This document shows positions 34,792 to 44,393 of a stretch of 64,000 nucleotides of DNA, piece after piece. This DNA is from Candidatus Palauibacter rhopaloidicola. Lineage in GTDB: Bacteria; Gemmatimonadota; Gemmatimonadetes; Palauibacterales; Palauibacteraceae. Both the position numbers and the translations under genes were made by a program. Each line of letters starts with the position of its first letter. Position 1 is the stretch's first letter. The DNA is taken from contig JAPPGH010000017.1 in assembly GCA_026914155.1 (NCBI GenBank), forward strand, positions 62,001-126,000. Direction: 5' to 3'. The notes below the pieces were generated by a model that was given only the letters and a program-made list of their open reading frames with translations, made no database searches and was not told the DNA's origin.

Positions 34792-35893
34792 TCGCCTGGG
34801 CCGTCATCACGATGTCGCCGTCCACGGGCACCAGCTTGGGGTTGGCGAGCGCCTCGGCGAGCGGGATCGCACGTACGAGCGGCGGATCGAGTGCGACCAT
34901 CGTTCCGAATCGGCCGCGGGCCACGCACCGCACGGCGGCGGCGCCGAAGCGCAGCGACATGACGCGGTCGTAGGACGTCGGCGTGCCGCCGCGCTGCAGG
35001 TGCCCCAGCGTCAGCGACCGCGTCTCCTTCCCCGTGCGCCGTGCGATCTCGCGCGCCACCATGTCACCCAGCCCGCCCAGCCGCTCCTGGTCGTCCCCGC
35101 CGCCGTGGACGGTTTTCGTCACCATCTCGCCTCCGGCGGGCCTGGCGCCCTCCGCCACGCAGACGATGCTGAACTCCCGCCCCGCCGCCTCACGCTCCCG
35201 GATCTTGTCGCACACCCTTTCGATGTCGAAGGGAATCTCGGGGATGAGGATGACGTCGGCCGAGCCTGCCAGCCCGCTGTAGAGCGCGATCCATCCGGCG
35301 TCCCGTCCCATGACTTCCACCACCATGACGCGGCGGTGGCTCTCCGCCGTGGAGTGGAGCTTGCCGATCGCGTCGGTCGCCGTCTCCACCGCCGTGAGGA
35401 ACCCGAAGGTGAGGCTGGTTCCGCACAGGTCGTTGTCGATCGTCTTCGGCACGCCGACCACCGGGAGCCCCCGCTTCGACAGCCGGTGCGCGAGGTGGAG
35501 ACTGCCGTCCCCGCCGATCGCGATCAGCGCGTCGATGCCGTGCCGCCGGAGGCTCTCGATGACCTCGCCGGACCGGTCGCGCTTCTCGATGGAGCCGTCC
35601 GGCAGGCGCACCGGCCACGCGAACGGGTCCGAGCGGTTGGTCGTCCCCAGAATCGTCCCGCCGCGGTGCGTGATCCCCCGCACCTCGTCTGCCCCCAGCG
35701 GAATCACCCGCCCGGCATCATCCGGCAACAGCCCCCCGTAGCCGTTCTCAATGCCCACCACGCTCCAGCCGCGCCGGCGCGCACTCAGCACGATGGCGCG
35801 GATCACGGCGTTCAACCCCGGCGCGTCGCCCCCGCCGGTGTTGATCGCGATCTTCTTGATCGTTCCCGCTCCGCCTGCCTTCTTCTCGTTCAT
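34769..35893 (-). CDS. pfkA: 6-Phosphofructokinase
   Basis: This glycolytic kinase phosphorylates fructose 6-phosphate. The 374-residue protein shows TGGGDAPGLNAVIRA, ITHRGGTILGTTN, AIGGDGSLHLAHRL, GVPKTIDNDL, EVMGRDAGWIALYSG and HLQRGGTPTSYDR. GGDGS (Gly, not Asp) at the donor site favours ATP over pyrophosphate, while PKTIDND (Lys rather than Gly) places it in the non-allosteric group III. I start at 35893 (MNEKKAGGAGTIKKIAIN) rather than at the GTG of the track at 35998, which would overlap the divergent HAD gene. Confidence 0.93.
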   Translation of the reverse strand: MNEKKAGGAGTIKKIAINTGGGDAPGLNAVIRAIVLSARRRGWSVVGIENGYGGLLPDDAGRVIPLGADEVRGITHRGGTILGTTNRSDPFAWPVRLPDGSIEKRDRSGEVIESLRRHGIDALIAIGGDGSLHLAHRLSKRGLPVVGVPKTIDNDLCGTSLTFGFLTAVETATDAIGKLHSTAESHRRVMVVEVMGRDAGWIALYSGLAGSADVILIPEIPFDIERVCDKIREREAAGREFSIVCVAEGARPAGGEMVTKTVHGGGDDQERLGGLGDMVAREIARRTGKETRSLTLGHLQRGGTPTSYDRVMSLRFGAAAVRCVARGRFGTMVALDPPLVRAIPLAEALANPKLVPVDGDIVMTAQAIGVSLGD

Positions 35894-35918
35894 GGCCCGA
35901 TTATCGGTGTCGCGGCAG

Positions 35919-35954
35919 CGCGGGGCAAAACCCCGCGTACGCCGCCCTGCGGGG
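35919..35954. promoter_or_regulatory. Mutually exclusive hairpins in the pfkA/HAD divergent gap
   Basis: CGCGGGG pairs perfectly with CCCCGCG across a CAAAA loop (35919-35937). The same CCCCGC can instead pair with GCGGGG at 35949-35954. A TTGACG hexamer follows at 35955. The arrangement resembles an alternative-pairing leader, but its activity is inference. Confidence 0.35.
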
Positions 35955-35991
35955 TTGACGCTGTGCCCGCGGGTCGGCACCCTCGCTCCCC

Positions 35992-36675
35992 ATGTCACCG
36001 CTCCGCCCGCTGGAAACGATCCTGTTCGATCTCGACGGGACCCTCGTGGACTCGACCGACCTCATCGCGGCATCGTGGCGCCATACGATGAAGGCCCACT
36101 TCGAAGACCCCCCGCCGGACGAGGTGTGGCTGAGCACCCTGGGCCAGCCGCTGCGGACCCAACTCGGCTATCTCGTGGACTCGGCCGAGGAAGTGCAGGC
36201 CATGGTCGAGACCTACATCGACCACAACTTTCGGGAACACGAACGGCTCATCCGCTCGTTTCCGGGCGTCCGCGAGACGGTCGTCCGGTTACGCGAGGAG
36301 GGGGTCCGGCTCGGCGTGGTCACGAGCAAGGCGAGCGCCGGAACGGCCCGCAGCCTGGCGGCGTGCGCGCTGGACCAGGCGCTGTTCGACGTGATCGTCA
36401 CGTCCGATGAGCCCGTGCCGCACAAGCCCGACCCGGCCCCCATCCGGCTGGCGCTGGAACGCCTGGAGGCCGCTGCCGAAACCGCCGCCTACGTGGGGGA
36501 CTCCGTGTGGGACATGCGGGCGGGCCACGCGGCCGGCGTGACCACGATCGCCGCGCTGTGGGGTCCGTTCTCGGAGCGGGAACTGGTGATCGAGCGCCCC
36601 CACATCATGCTCGACGCGATCGAGGATCTCCTGCGCTACGCCGCGGCGCCCGAGCAGTCGCGCCCCCCCGCCTGA
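35992..36675 (+). CDS. HAD-family phosphatase (phosphoglycolate phosphatase-like)
   Basis: The 227-residue haloacid dehalogenase-type phosphatase has the nucleophile motif [13 protein letters not shown] at residues 10-22 and motif II Ser/Thr in LGVVTSKAS. Lys is in [10 protein letters not shown] and motif IV is [19 protein letters not shown] helical cap of about 70 residues follows motif I, as in phosphoglycolate and pyrophosphate phosphatases (Gph/PpaX). The exact substrate is not determined. It is convergent with lon, separated by 13 bases, and divergent from pfkA. Confidence 0.85.
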   Translation: MSPLRPLETILFDLDGTLVDSTDLIAASWRHTMKAHFEDPPPDEVWLSTLGQPLRTQLGYLVDSAEEVQAMVETYIDHNFREHERLIRSFPGVRETVVRLREEGVRLGVVTSKASAGTARSLAACALDQALFDVIVTSDEPVPHKPDPAPIRLALERLEAAAETAAYVGDSVWDMRAGHAAGVTTIAALWGPFSERELVIERPHIMLDAIEDLLRYAAAPEQSRPPA

Positions 36676-36688
36676 GGGGTCTCTCGCC

Positions 36689-39400
36689 TCAGTTCCCGGC
36701 CGCCCCGCTCTCCGAAAAGGCGAGCGCCCCCTCCTCGAGCGAGCCGTTGGCCAGCGCCGCGGCGAGCGCCTCGTCGAGCGTCTCCACCAGGTGGAACTCG
36801 AGCTGCTCGCACACATGGTCGGGGAGGTCCTCGAGGTCGCCCTCGTTGATCGCCGGGAGGATGATCTCGTTGATCCCCGCGCGGGCGGCGCCGAGCACCT
36901 TCTCCTTCACGCCGCCGATTGGGAGCACGCGCCCGGAGAGCGTGATCTCGCCCGTCATGGCGACATCGTGCCGCACGGGGTGGTCACCCAGGGCGCTCAC
37001 GAGCGCCACCGCCATGGCGATGCCCGCCGACGGTCCCTCCTTGGGGATGGCTCCGGCCGGGACGTGAATGTGAATCTCGTGGTCCCGTAGCCGCTCCTCC
37101 GTGAGATCGAGCCCGTTCGCGTGGCTGCGCGCGAAGGTGAGGGCGGCCTGCGCGCTCTCCTTCATGACGTCGCCGAGCTGCCCCGTGAGGACGAGCCCCT
37201 CCTTGCCCTTCAGGACCCTCGTCTCGACGAGCATGATGTCACCGCCCACGGGCGTGTAGAACATGCCCGTCGCCACGCCGACCGCGTCGTCCTCCATCTT
37301 TTCGGCGGCATGCACCTTCGGCCGGCCCAGCAGTTCGCGCAGGTCGTCCGCGCCCACCGCCGCCTCCGAGGATCCCGTCGCGATCTTCCGCGCGGACTTG
37401 CGGCAGACCGAGCCGAGTTCGCGTTCGAGTTGCCGCACGCCGGCCTCGCGGGTGTAGCGGGTGATGATCGCGCGAATCGCGCCCTCATCGACCTCGACCT
37501 GCTCCGGGAGCAGACCGTTCCGTCGCTTCTGCCGGGGCAGGAGGAAACGTCGCGCGATCTCGAGCTTCTCGGCTTCCGTGTAGCCGCGGAACTCGATCGC
37601 CTCCATGCGGTCGCGCAGGGGCCCGGGGATCTGCTCGAAGACGTTCGCCGTCGCGATGAACAGCACCTCGGAGAGATCGAAGGGCACGCCGAGGTAGTGA
37701 TCGACGAACGACTCGTTCTGCGCCGGATCGAGCACCTCCATCAGCGCCGCCGAGGGGTCGCCCTGGAAGGACACGCCCAGCTTGTCGATCTCATCGAGGA
37801 GGAACACGGGGTTCTTCGTCCCCGCCCGCTTCAGCCCCTCGATGATGCGGCCCGCCATCGCACCCACGTACGTGCGCCGGTGCCCCCGGATGTCCGCCTC
37901 GTCGCGCGCCCCGCCCAGCGACACGCGGACGTACTTGCGGCCCATGGCGTCGGCGATCGAACGGGCGATGGAGGTCTTGCCCACGCCCGGCGGCCCGACG
38001 AAGAGCAGTGTCTCCCCCGCGCGGTCGTCGTCATATCCCGGTACCGAGTCGGTCCCGGCTTCGTCGGATTCTTCTCCATCGGATCCATCGGATCCATCCG
38101 ATCCATCGGGCTCGTCGGGGGCCGTCGCGTCCGCCTCGCTCGGCGCCTCGCCATTCCCCGCCGCCTCGGTCTCAGCGTCGGAGTCGCCGGCTTCCGCGTC
38201 GCCGGCTTCCGCGTCGCCGGCCTCTGCCTCCGCTTCCTCGGCTTCGCGCAACCGCGTCTCTTCCTGGAGCTTGCGCACCGCCAGAAAGTCGAGGACCCGA
38301 TCCTTGACGTCCTGAAGTCCGTAGTGGTCCCGTTCCAGGATCGCTTCGGCGCGCGGGATGTCCAGTTGTTCCTCGGTCGTCTCGGACCAGGGGAGGTCCG
38401 CCACGATCTCCAGGTACGTTCGCACGACCTGCGCCTCCGCCGACTCGCGCGGGATGCGCTCGAGGCGCCGAAGCTCCCGGTCGACTTCCTGCCGCGCCTC
38501 CTCGGGCAACTCCAGCGCCTCGATGCGCTCGCGGAGGTCGTTCGCCTCCTGGGAGTCGATGTCCTCGCCCAGCTCCTTCTGGATCGCCTTCATCTGCTCG
38601 CGCAGGAAGATCTCGCGCTGCCTCTCCCCCAACTCCTCCTGGACCTGCTCGCGGATCTCCTCCTGCGCCTCGAGCAGACCGATCTGCTTCTGCAGGTCCA
38701 CGAGAAGCGAGCGCAGCCGCGCCTCGACGGAGAGGGTTTCGAGAAGCTCCTGCTTCTGCTCGACCTCGAGTTCGGTGTAGAAGGCGACGAGATCGGCGAG
38801 TTCGCCGGGCGTCGACACCCCGCCCAGGAGGTGATCGACGATTTCCTTAGGGACGCCGCGCAGGCGGCTGACTTCGGCGGCTCTCTCATGGACCTCCTTG
38901 TAGAGAGCCGCGAAGGCCCGCTCTTCGGCGTCGAGCGGGTCCATGTCGTCCATCTCTCGCGCGACGACCTCGAGGTATCCGTCGCGCTCGTTGTATTCGA
39001 GGGCGGCGGCACGAGTGTCGCCCTGGATGACCATCTGGATGCCCCCGGGCACCTTCTGCATCTGCGCGATTCGGCAGACGGTCCCGATGCGGTACAGGTG
39101 CTCGGGGTCCGGACGCTCGACGTCGGCATCGAGCTGTGCGACCGCGAAGAGCAGCTTCTCCCCGGCGACCGCCCGGTCGATGGCCTTCATCGTCTTGTCC
39201 CGACCCGCGGCGATCGGTGCCGCCACGGCGGGGAACACGACCGTACCCCGGAGGGGGAGTACAGGCAGCCGAAGGCGCTTGGACTCGGTCCGGCGCACGG
39301 GTTCCGTCTCTTCGGCCCCCTCGGCGGCGCCCGTGGCTTCGGCGCTCTCCGCTGCGGCGCTCTCCGCTTCGGCGACCTTCATCTCGTTTTCTTCGCTCAT
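36689..39400 (-). CDS. lon: ATP-dependent Lon protease with acidic insertion
   Basis: This 903-residue Lon (LonA) degrades misfolded and regulatory proteins in the cytoplasm. In order: N-terminal substrate domain ([13 protein letters not shown] at about 46), coiled coils, AAA+ module with Walker [12 protein letters not shown] (about 470), Walker [11 protein letters not shown] and sensor regions. The C-terminal protease domain has nucleophile Ser in [17 protein letters not shown] and Lys in [14 protein letters not shown]. Between the small linker FLAVRKLQE and Walker A there is an insertion of about 80 residues. It is rich in Glu, Asp, Ala and Gly, with GDAEA and SDG repeats, where ordinary Lon has only a dozen residues. 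The N-terminal 40 residues are also acidic and Ala-rich. Divergent from ispH. Confidence 0.95.
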   Translation of the reverse strand: MSEENEMKVAEAESAAAESAEATGAAEGAEETEPVRRTESKRLRLPVLPLRGTVVFPAVAAPIAAGRDKTMKAIDRAVAGEKLLFAVAQLDADVERPDPEHLYRIGTVCRIAQMQKVPGGIQMVIQGDTRAAALEYNERDGYLEVVAREMDDMDPLDAEERAFAALYKEVHERAAEVSRLRGVPKEIVDHLLGGVSTPGELADLVAFYTELEVEQKQELLETLSVEARLRSLLVDLQKQIGLLEAQEEIREQVQEELGERQREIFLREQMKAIQKELGEDIDSQEANDLRERIEALELPEEARQEVDRELRRLERIPRESAEAQVVRTYLEIVADLPWSETTEEQLDIPRAEAILERDHYGLQDVKDRVLDFLAVRKLQEETRLREAEEAEAEAGDAEAGDAEAGDSDAETEAAGNGEAPSEADATAPDEPDGSDGSDGSDGEESDEAGTDSVPGYDDDRAGETLLFVGPPGVGKTSIARSIADAMGRKYVRVSLGGARDEADIRGHRRTYVGAMAGRIIEGLKRAGTKNPVFLLDEIDKLGVSFQGDPSAALMEVLDPAQNESFVDHYLGVPFDLSEVLFIATANVFEQIPGPLRDRMEAIEFRGYTEAEKLEIARRFLLPRQKRRNGLLPEQVEVDEGAIRAIITRYTREAGVRQLERELGSVCRKSARKIATGSSEAAVGADDLRELLGRPKVHAAEKMEDDAVGVATGMFYTPVGGDIMLVETRVLKGKEGLVLTGQLGDVMKESAQAALTFARSHANGLDLTEERLRDHEIHIHVPAGAIPKEGPSAGIAMAVALVSALGDHPVRHDVAMTGEITLSGRVLPIGGVKEKVLGAARAGINEIILPAINEGDLEDLPDHVCEQLEFHLVETLDEALAAALANGSLEEGALAFSESGAAGN
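38183..38227. repeat. Three 15-base repeats within lon
   Basis: GTCGCCGGCTTCCGC occurs twice exactly and once with two changes, encoding the GDAEA repeats of the Lon insertion. A second repeat nearby (GGATCCATC-type units, about 38,079-38,108) encodes the SDG repeats. Both are in frame and suggest that the insertion grew by slippage. Confidence 0.8.
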
Positions 39401-39590
39401 ACTTGCGTAGCTCTATGTCCTCGCGCGACGTTCGCGCGCCATTCGGATTCGCGTCTTCCGGTGCAGGTTTCGGGCCCGCCGGTAGCCCTCCCAGTACCCC
39501 CCTGTCCGCCGATTTGGCGCAACGATGCTTGTAAGAGGTCTGCCGATGCGGGCGGTGTGCGTCAAGACGGCAGCCGGCGTGGCGTGGCTC

Positions 39591-39646
39591 GGCAGCCAGC
39601 GGCGCTTGCCCGGCGGCCAGCCGCGCTTGCTTGGCAGCCGCGCGAG
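39591..39646. repeat. 21-base tandem repeat upstream of ispH
   Basis: Two 21-base units (GGCAGCCAGCGGCGCTTGCCC and a copy with four changes) and a partial third lie within the 265-base lon/ispH gap, ending about 20 bases before the ispH start. The rest of that gap shows no other clear element. Confidence 0.6.
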
Positions 39647-39665
39647 TTCTTGCCATCTTTAGGGC

Positions 39666-40913
39666 ATGGCCAAACAGACACTGAGTGCGGGCGGTCGCAA
39701 GGCGTCGACCGCGGAGGAACGCTATTACCGGCGCGGGCTGGGTCTGAAGAAGGAGATCCAGCCGGTGATCGATTTCGAGTACGGGAGCGCCATCGTCTCC
39801 CTCATCAGGGAGCGGGACTTCGAGCTTCAGGCCGGGCGGATCCTCCTGCGCCTCGCGAAGAGTTCCGGTTTCTGCTACGGCGTGGACCGCGCGGTGGACT
39901 ACGCGTACGAGTCGCGCCGCAAGTTCCCGGATCGGCGGATCCTGCTCGTAGGCGAAATCATCCACAACCCTCATGTGAACCGCCGGCTCCAGGAGATGGA
40001 AATCGAGTTCCTCTATCCTTCCGAAACCGGGGAGTTCGATTTCAGCGGCATCACCGTCGACGACGTCGTGATCATTCCGGCCTTCGGCGTGACGCTGCAC
40101 GACTTCGAGGCGTTGCGGGCCCTCGACTGCGTTCTCGTCGACACGACATGCGGTTCCGTGCTCAACGTCTGGAAGCGGGTGGACGGCTACGCCCGCGAGG
40201 GGTTCACGTCGGTCATCCACGGCAAGTACTGGCACGAGGAGACGCGGGCGACGAGTTCGCAGGTCCTGAAACACGAGAACGGGAAGTTCCTCATCGTACG
40301 CGACATGGAACAGGCCCTGCTCGTCTGCGCGTATATCCGCGGAGAAGGGGAGCGGGATTCCTTCATGCGGACGTTCGCGGAGTCGGTGTCCGACGGGTTC
40401 GATCCCGACCTCCACCTGGAGAAGATCGGGGTCGCCAACCAGACGACGATGCTGGCTTCCGAGTCGCTGGCCATCGCGGCGAAACTCGGCGAGTCGATCG
40501 CGGACCGCTGGGGCGGCGAGGAGATGCCGGACCGGTTCCGCAGCTTCGACACGATCTGCTCGGCGACCCAGAAGCGGCAGGACGCGGTCAAGGACATGAT
40601 GGAGGATCCGCCGGACCTCATGGTCGTGATCGGAGGCTACAACTCCTCGAACACGAACCAGCTCGCGTACCTCTGCAGCCTGTACACGACGACGTATCAC
40701 ATCGAAGACGCCGCCTGCATCGATACCGTGCGCGGACGGATCACCCACAAGCCGCTGGGAACTGACGAAACGGTGACGGAGGGCGCGTGGCTGCCGGACG
40801 GGAACATCAGCATCGGCATCACGGCGGGCGCCTCCACACCGAACTCGAAGCTCGGGGAAGCGGTAGAGCGCATCCTGCGAGGCGTGGGCTACGACCCTTC
40901 CGGCCTCCTCTAG
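39666..40913 (+). CDS. ispH: 4-Hydroxy-3-methylbut-2-enyl diphosphate reductase, long form
   Basis: This enzyme performs the last step of the MEP isoprenoid pathway, reducing HMBPP to IPP and DMAPP with a [4Fe-4S] cluster. The three cluster cysteines are in SSGFCYGVDRAV, VDTTCGSV and DTICSATQKRQDAV; VGEIIHNPHVNRRL is the substrate-binding HNP motif. At 415 residues it is about 100 longer than E. coli IspH, with an N-terminal extension of about 55 residues and internal loops (RGEGERDSFMRTFAE). This matches the plant/cyanobacterial long type. No other MEP genes are in the window. Confidence 0.95.
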   Translation: MAKQTLSAGGRKASTAEERYYRRGLGLKKEIQPVIDFEYGSAIVSLIRERDFELQAGRILLRLAKSSGFCYGVDRAVDYAYESRRKFPDRRILLVGEIIHNPHVNRRLQEMEIEFLYPSETGEFDFSGITVDDVVIIPAFGVTLHDFEALRALDCVLVDTTCGSVLNVWKRVDGYAREGFTSVIHGKYWHEETRATSSQVLKHENGKFLIVRDMEQALLVCAYIRGEGERDSFMRTFAESVSDGFDPDLHLEKIGVANQTTMLASESLAIAAKLGESIADRWGGEEMPDRFRSFDTICSATQKRQDAVKDMMEDPPDLMVVIGGYNSSNTNQLAYLCSLYTTTYHIEDAACIDTVRGRITHKPLGTDETVTEGAWLPDGNISIGITAGASTPNSKLGEAVERILRGVGYDPSGLL

Positions 40914-40964
40914 CAGTCCGCCGCAGACCCCCGCGCCAGCGCCGACAGCGGTGAAGCGCCGCGC

Positions 40965-41591
40965 TCAGTCGCCGGCGAGCGCGGCGCGGAAGCGGGTTTG
41001 AAGCAGGACGCCGTCGCGCGGCGGATATGAGCCCGATTCTGCGCTGAGGGCGACTTTCGCGACGCACAGCACGGGGCCTTCCTCCTCGAACAGCGTTCCC
41101 GCCAGCGCGTCGATGTCCACCCCCGCCGACCCCTCCTCAACATTCAGCCCCGCCGATCCCACCTCGACTTCGCCGCAGACGGTGAAGGCGGCCGCGATGC
41201 CGGCCCCGCGCGCGATCGCGGCGATGTCCGTGTTCCTCCCCGTGAGCCCCGCCTGACGTCCCGTTTCGCCGAATGCCTCGTTGTCGAGCACGAGGAGGGC
41301 GAGGTTGGAGGGGGCCTGGGCGGCGATCGCGGCGAGGCTCCCCACCCCCATCAGCATCTCCGCGTCCCCGGTGACCACGAGCACCCGCCGCTCCGGCCGC
41401 GCGAGGGCGACGCCGAGCCCCAGCATCGCGGCCCCGCCCATCGCGCCCCAGAAGTAGAAGTTGAGCGGCGAGTCGCCCGCCGCGTGACAATCCCACGCCG
41501 GGGAACCGAGTCCCGCGACCACGGCCGCGTCGCCGCGCCGGTCCAGGATCCCGGCAACGAGCGCGCGACGGTCCAGCCTCGCGCCCCGCAT
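40965..41591 (-). CDS. ThDP-dependent decarboxylase, beta subunit (sulfopyruvate/phosphonopyruvate decarboxylase type)
   Basis: The 208-residue C-terminal half-type ThDP enzyme has the cofactor motif TGDAEMLMGVGSLAAIA followed about 25 residues later by VLDNEAFGETG, the GDG...N motif that holds Mg and diphosphate. The length and the partner gene match the two-subunit sulfopyruvate decarboxylase (ComE) and the split phosphonopyruvate decarboxylases. The ATG at 41591 overlaps the partner stop by one base (TGATG). Which 2-oxo acid is used cannot be told; no other coenzyme M, cysteate or phosphonate genes are visible. Confidence 0.78.
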   Translation of the reverse strand: MRGARLDRRALVAGILDRRGDAAVVAGLGSPAWDCHAAGDSPLNFYFWGAMGGAAMLGLGVALARPERRVLVVTGDAEMLMGVGSLAAIAAQAPSNLALLVLDNEAFGETGRQAGLTGRNTDIAAIARGAGIAAAFTVCGEVEVGSAGLNVEEGSAGVDIDALAGTLFEEEGPVLCVAKVALSAESGSYPPRDGVLLQTRFRAALAGD

Positions 41592-42142
41592 CAGTCTCCG
41601 CCCACGAACGACTTGGTGCCGATGATGCGCTGGCTGACGAGCACCGCGGCGGGACATCCGGCCTCCCGCGCCCGCACGGCGGCTTCCGCGAATGTTGCCG
41701 CCACCCCGGAGGCGGACTCCGGGCGGAACACGTCCACACCGAGGGCGGTGAGAAGATCGTGCACGGCGCGCCCCACGGGGACTTGCCACGGGTTCCGCTC
41801 CTCGGCTTCGCCGCGCATGGACACGAGGAGGAGGCAGGGAATCCGGCACACGTTCGGGAGTCCGAGCATGTTCACGATGTTGCCGACGCCGCTCGACTGG
41901 ATGGCGACAGCCGCGAGTTCGCCGCCGAGCCACGTGCCGCAGGCGAGGGCGATCCCCTCCTCCTCCGTCGTGAGCGTGATGAGCCGGATCCCGGGGTCCG
42001 CTTCGCACAGTTCGAGGAACCTCCCCAGACCGGCATCGGGTACCGTGGCGACGTGACGGACGCCGAGACCCGGGAGCGACCGGAAGACCTGCTCCCCCCA
42101 ATCGGAGCCGTCGGAGCCGTCGGAGTCGCGCTGCGGTGACAT
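41591..42142 (-). CDS. ThDP-dependent decarboxylase, alpha subunit (sulfopyruvate/phosphonopyruvate decarboxylase type)
   Basis: The 183-residue Pyr-domain subunit carries the catalytic Glu region LTTEEEGIALACGTWLGG and ends in the short C-terminal RIIGTKSF. It resembles ComD-type alpha subunits (VATVPDAGLGRFLE; SSGVGNIVNMLGLPN). With the beta subunit it would decarboxylate sulfopyruvate, phosphonopyruvate or a similar acid to the aldehyde. The start at 42142 is chosen at the conserved N terminus; track ORF begins at 42313, and no strong ribosome site separates these options. A short Asp/Gly/Ser repeat (DSDGSDGSD) follows the start. Confidence 0.77.
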   Translation of the reverse strand: MSPQRDSDGSDGSDWGEQVFRSLPGLGVRHVATVPDAGLGRFLELCEADPGIRLITLTTEEEGIALACGTWLGGELAAVAIQSSGVGNIVNMLGLPNVCRIPCLLLVSMRGEAEERNPWQVPVGRAVHDLLTALGVDVFRPESASGVAATFAEAAVRAREAGCPAAVLVSQRIIGTKSFVGGD

Positions 42143-42339
42143 GTCCGGGTCGTCCACTGTGCTCAACGCTCCACCTCGATCCAGGCCGGCGATTCGCGTC
42201 ACGCGTTCCCTCCCGCGGAGAATATGCCGCCCCGTTCCGCCCGGAGCCATCGGCGAAGAGGCATCGCGGCGGCCGCCGACAACCCGTACCCTCCGTCCCA
42301 TCCCCTCGATCAACGAAACCCGGATGGAAACCGGCCCGC

Positions 42340-43503
42340 GTGTTCACGAGTTCCGACGACGGCTACGAGGCGATCCGCGAGGGCGTTCGCGGCCTGTGCG
42401 AGCGCTTTCCGGGCGAGTACTGGCGCGACCGGGACCGCGAGAGCGCCTACCCGACCGCGTTCATCGAGGCGCTGACCGAGGCGGGATACCTCGCGGCGCT
42501 CATCCCCGAGGAATACGGAGGCGCCGGACTCGACCTCAAGGCGGCGTGCGTCATCCTCGAGATGATCCAGCGCACCGGGTGCAACGGGGCCGCCTGTCAC
42601 GCCCAGATGTACATCATGGGCACCCTGCTCAGGCACGGGAGCGAGGCGCAGAAGCGGCGCTACCTGCCCCGGATCGCGGCGGGAGAGTTGCGTCTGCAGG
42701 CCTTCGGGGTGAGCGAGCCGACCTGCGGCACGGACACGACCCGGATCGCGACTACCGCGGAGCGGGACGGCGACGCGTACGTGATCCACGGGCAGAAGAC
42801 GTGGATCTCCCGCTCCGAACACTCCGATCTCATGCTCCTGCTCGCGCGCACGACGCCCCGCGAGGAGAGCGCGAAGCCCACGGCCGGGATGTCCGTCTTC
42901 CTGGTCGACCTGCGGAACGAAGTCGGGGCGTCCGTCACGATCCGGCCGATCGAAACGATGATCAACCACTCCACCACCGAGGTGTTCTTCGACGGGCTGC
43001 GCGTGCCGGCGGCGAACCTCATCGGCGAGGAAGGGAAGGGGTTCCGCTACATCCTCGATGGCCTGAACGCCGAGCGCGTGCTGATCGCGGCCGAGTGCGT
43101 GGGGGACGCGCGGTTCTTCGTGGAGCATGCCGCGGAATACGCGAAGGGCCGCGAGGTGTTCGGGCGCCCGATCGGGCAGAACCAGGGCATCCAGTTCCCC
43201 ATCGCCGAAGCCCACATGAAGACGGAGGCGGCGGCGCTCATGGTCGAGCGGGCGGCTTCGCTGTTCGACGACGGGGCGCCGTGCGGAGCCGAGGCGAACA
43301 TGGCCAAGTACCTCGCGTCGGACGCCTCGTGGGCCGCGGCCGACATGTGCATGCAGACCTACGGCGGCTTCGCCTTCTCCACCGAGTACGACATCGAACG
43401 CAAGTTCCGCGAGACGCGCCTGTACCAGGTCGCGCCGATCTCCACGAATCTGATCCTGTCCCACGTGGCGACCCACGTCCTGGGTCTCCCCAAGTCGTTC
43501 TAG
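42340..43503 (+). CDS. Acyl-CoA dehydrogenase
   Basis: This 387-residue flavoenzyme of the acyl-CoA dehydrogenase family has YLAALIPEEYGGAGLD, the FAD-contact stretch AFGVSEPTCGTDTTRI and HGQKTWISRSEHSD. The C-terminal QTYGGFAFSTEYDIERKFRE includes the QxxGG motif. AERVLIAAECVG is also typical. It oxidises an acyl-CoA at the alpha-beta position; the chain is not known. The reading frame lacks an in-frame ATG near the natural N terminus, so I infer GTG at 42340. It is 17 bases upstream of the hot-dog hydratase, suggesting successive steps of a short catabolic sequence. Divergent from the ThDP decarboxylase pair. Confidence 0.9.
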   Translation: MFTSSDDGYEAIREGVRGLCERFPGEYWRDRDRESAYPTAFIEALTEAGYLAALIPEEYGGAGLDLKAACVILEMIQRTGCNGAACHAQMYIMGTLLRHGSEAQKRRYLPRIAAGELRLQAFGVSEPTCGTDTTRIATTAERDGDAYVIHGQKTWISRSEHSDLMLLLARTTPREESAKPTAGMSVFLVDLRNEVGASVTIRPIETMINHSTTEVFFDGLRVPAANLIGEEGKGFRYILDGLNAERVLIAAECVGDARFFVEHAAEYAKGREVFGRPIGQNQGIQFPIAEAHMKTEAAALMVERAASLFDDGAPCGAEANMAKYLASDASWAAADMCMQTYGGFAFSTEYDIERKFRETRLYQVAPISTNLILSHVATHVLGLPKSF

Positions 43504-43520
43504 GGCGGAGAGGGTCGGCG

Positions 43521-44363
43521 ATGGAGGGCGCGATGGAGGGCGAGGCGCACGGCGTCGGGCGCACAGAGGAGGTCGTGGACCGGGCCTCCGCCGCGCTCGC
43601 GCGCGCCATGCTGGCCACGCTGGACCGGGACCCGTCGGCATTGGCGGATGGAGACCCGCTCCCGCCGCTGTTCCACTGGATGTACTGCCGGGAACTGGCG
43701 CCGGGCGGCCAGCTCGACGTCGACGGCCACCAGAAGCGCGGCGACTTCCTGCCGGCGCTGCCGTTCTCGCGCCGGATGTGGGCCGGCGGCCGCCTGGAAT
43801 TCGAAGGGACCGTCCGAGTGGGGGACCGGCTCCGCCGTCGCTCGACGGTTGTGTCGGTCACGCCCAAGACCGGTCGCAGCGGCCCGCTCGTCCTCGTCAC
43901 GGTCGAGCACCGGATCTCGGGCCACGACGGGGAGATCGTCGAGGAGCAGGACCTGGTCTTCCTCGAACGGCCCACCGAGCCCCTGGTGCTGCCCGACGTT
44001 TCGGCCCCGAAGGATGAGATGGAGTGGTCGGAGTCCGTGACGCCGAACGCCGCCATGCTGTTCAGGTTCTCCACGCTCACCTTCAACGCGCACCGCATCC
44101 ACTACGACCGGGACTACGCGCGCGACGTCGAGATGTATCCCGATCTCGTCGTGCACGGCCCGCTCACGGCGCTGCTCCTGGCGGATCTCGCGGTCCGGCG
44201 TTCAGGGCGGCCGCTACGAACGCTGACCTTCCGGGCCCGCCGGCCCATGTTCGTCGATCGAACGATCGCGCTTCAGGGAAAGCAGGAGGGGGACCGCGCG
44301 CATCTCCGGGCGCTCGACGACACGGGCGCCCTCGCGATGTCCGCCCGCGCCGATCTGGCCTGA
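43521..44363 (+). CDS. Hot-dog fold hydratase (mesaconyl-C4-CoA hydratase/FAS1-like dehydratase type)
   Basis: The 280-residue double hot-dog enzyme has an N-terminal FAS1-like dehydratase half with HQKRGDFLPALPFSRRMWAGG. Its C-terminal MaoC-like half has FSTLTFNAHRIHYDRDYA followed by YPDLVVHGPLTALL, the hydratase motif with His and Asp. Proteins of this type hydrate mesaconyl-C4-CoA or itaconyl/other unsaturated CoA esters. It follows an acyl-CoA dehydrogenase, consistent with oxidation then hydration of the same acyl-CoA. The ATG at 43521 is preceded by GCGGAGAGGG. Confidence 0.83.
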   Translation: MEGAMEGEAHGVGRTEEVVDRASAALARAMLATLDRDPSALADGDPLPPLFHWMYCRELAPGGQLDVDGHQKRGDFLPALPFSRRMWAGGRLEFEGTVRVGDRLRRRSTVVSVTPKTGRSGPLVLVTVEHRISGHDGEIVEEQDLVFLERPTEPLVLPDVSAPKDEMEWSESVTPNAAMLFRFSTLTFNAHRIHYDRDYARDVEMYPDLVVHGPLTALLLADLAVRRSGRPLRTLTFRARRPMFVDRTIALQGKQEGDRAHLRALDDTGALAMSARADLA

Positions 44364-44393
44364 CGGGCGGCGGCTACCCCGGCAGGGCGTTTC

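Noticed and set aside
37121-40765. 1214-residue plus-strand ORF opposite lon and over ispH
   Set aside because: It spans two well-supported genes in antisense or a wrong frame and shows only shadow-type composition.
40965-42142. Coenzyme M biosynthesis
   Set aside because: The decarboxylase subunits are ComDE-like, but no other coenzyme M gene is in the window and the enzyme type is used for several 2-oxo acids.
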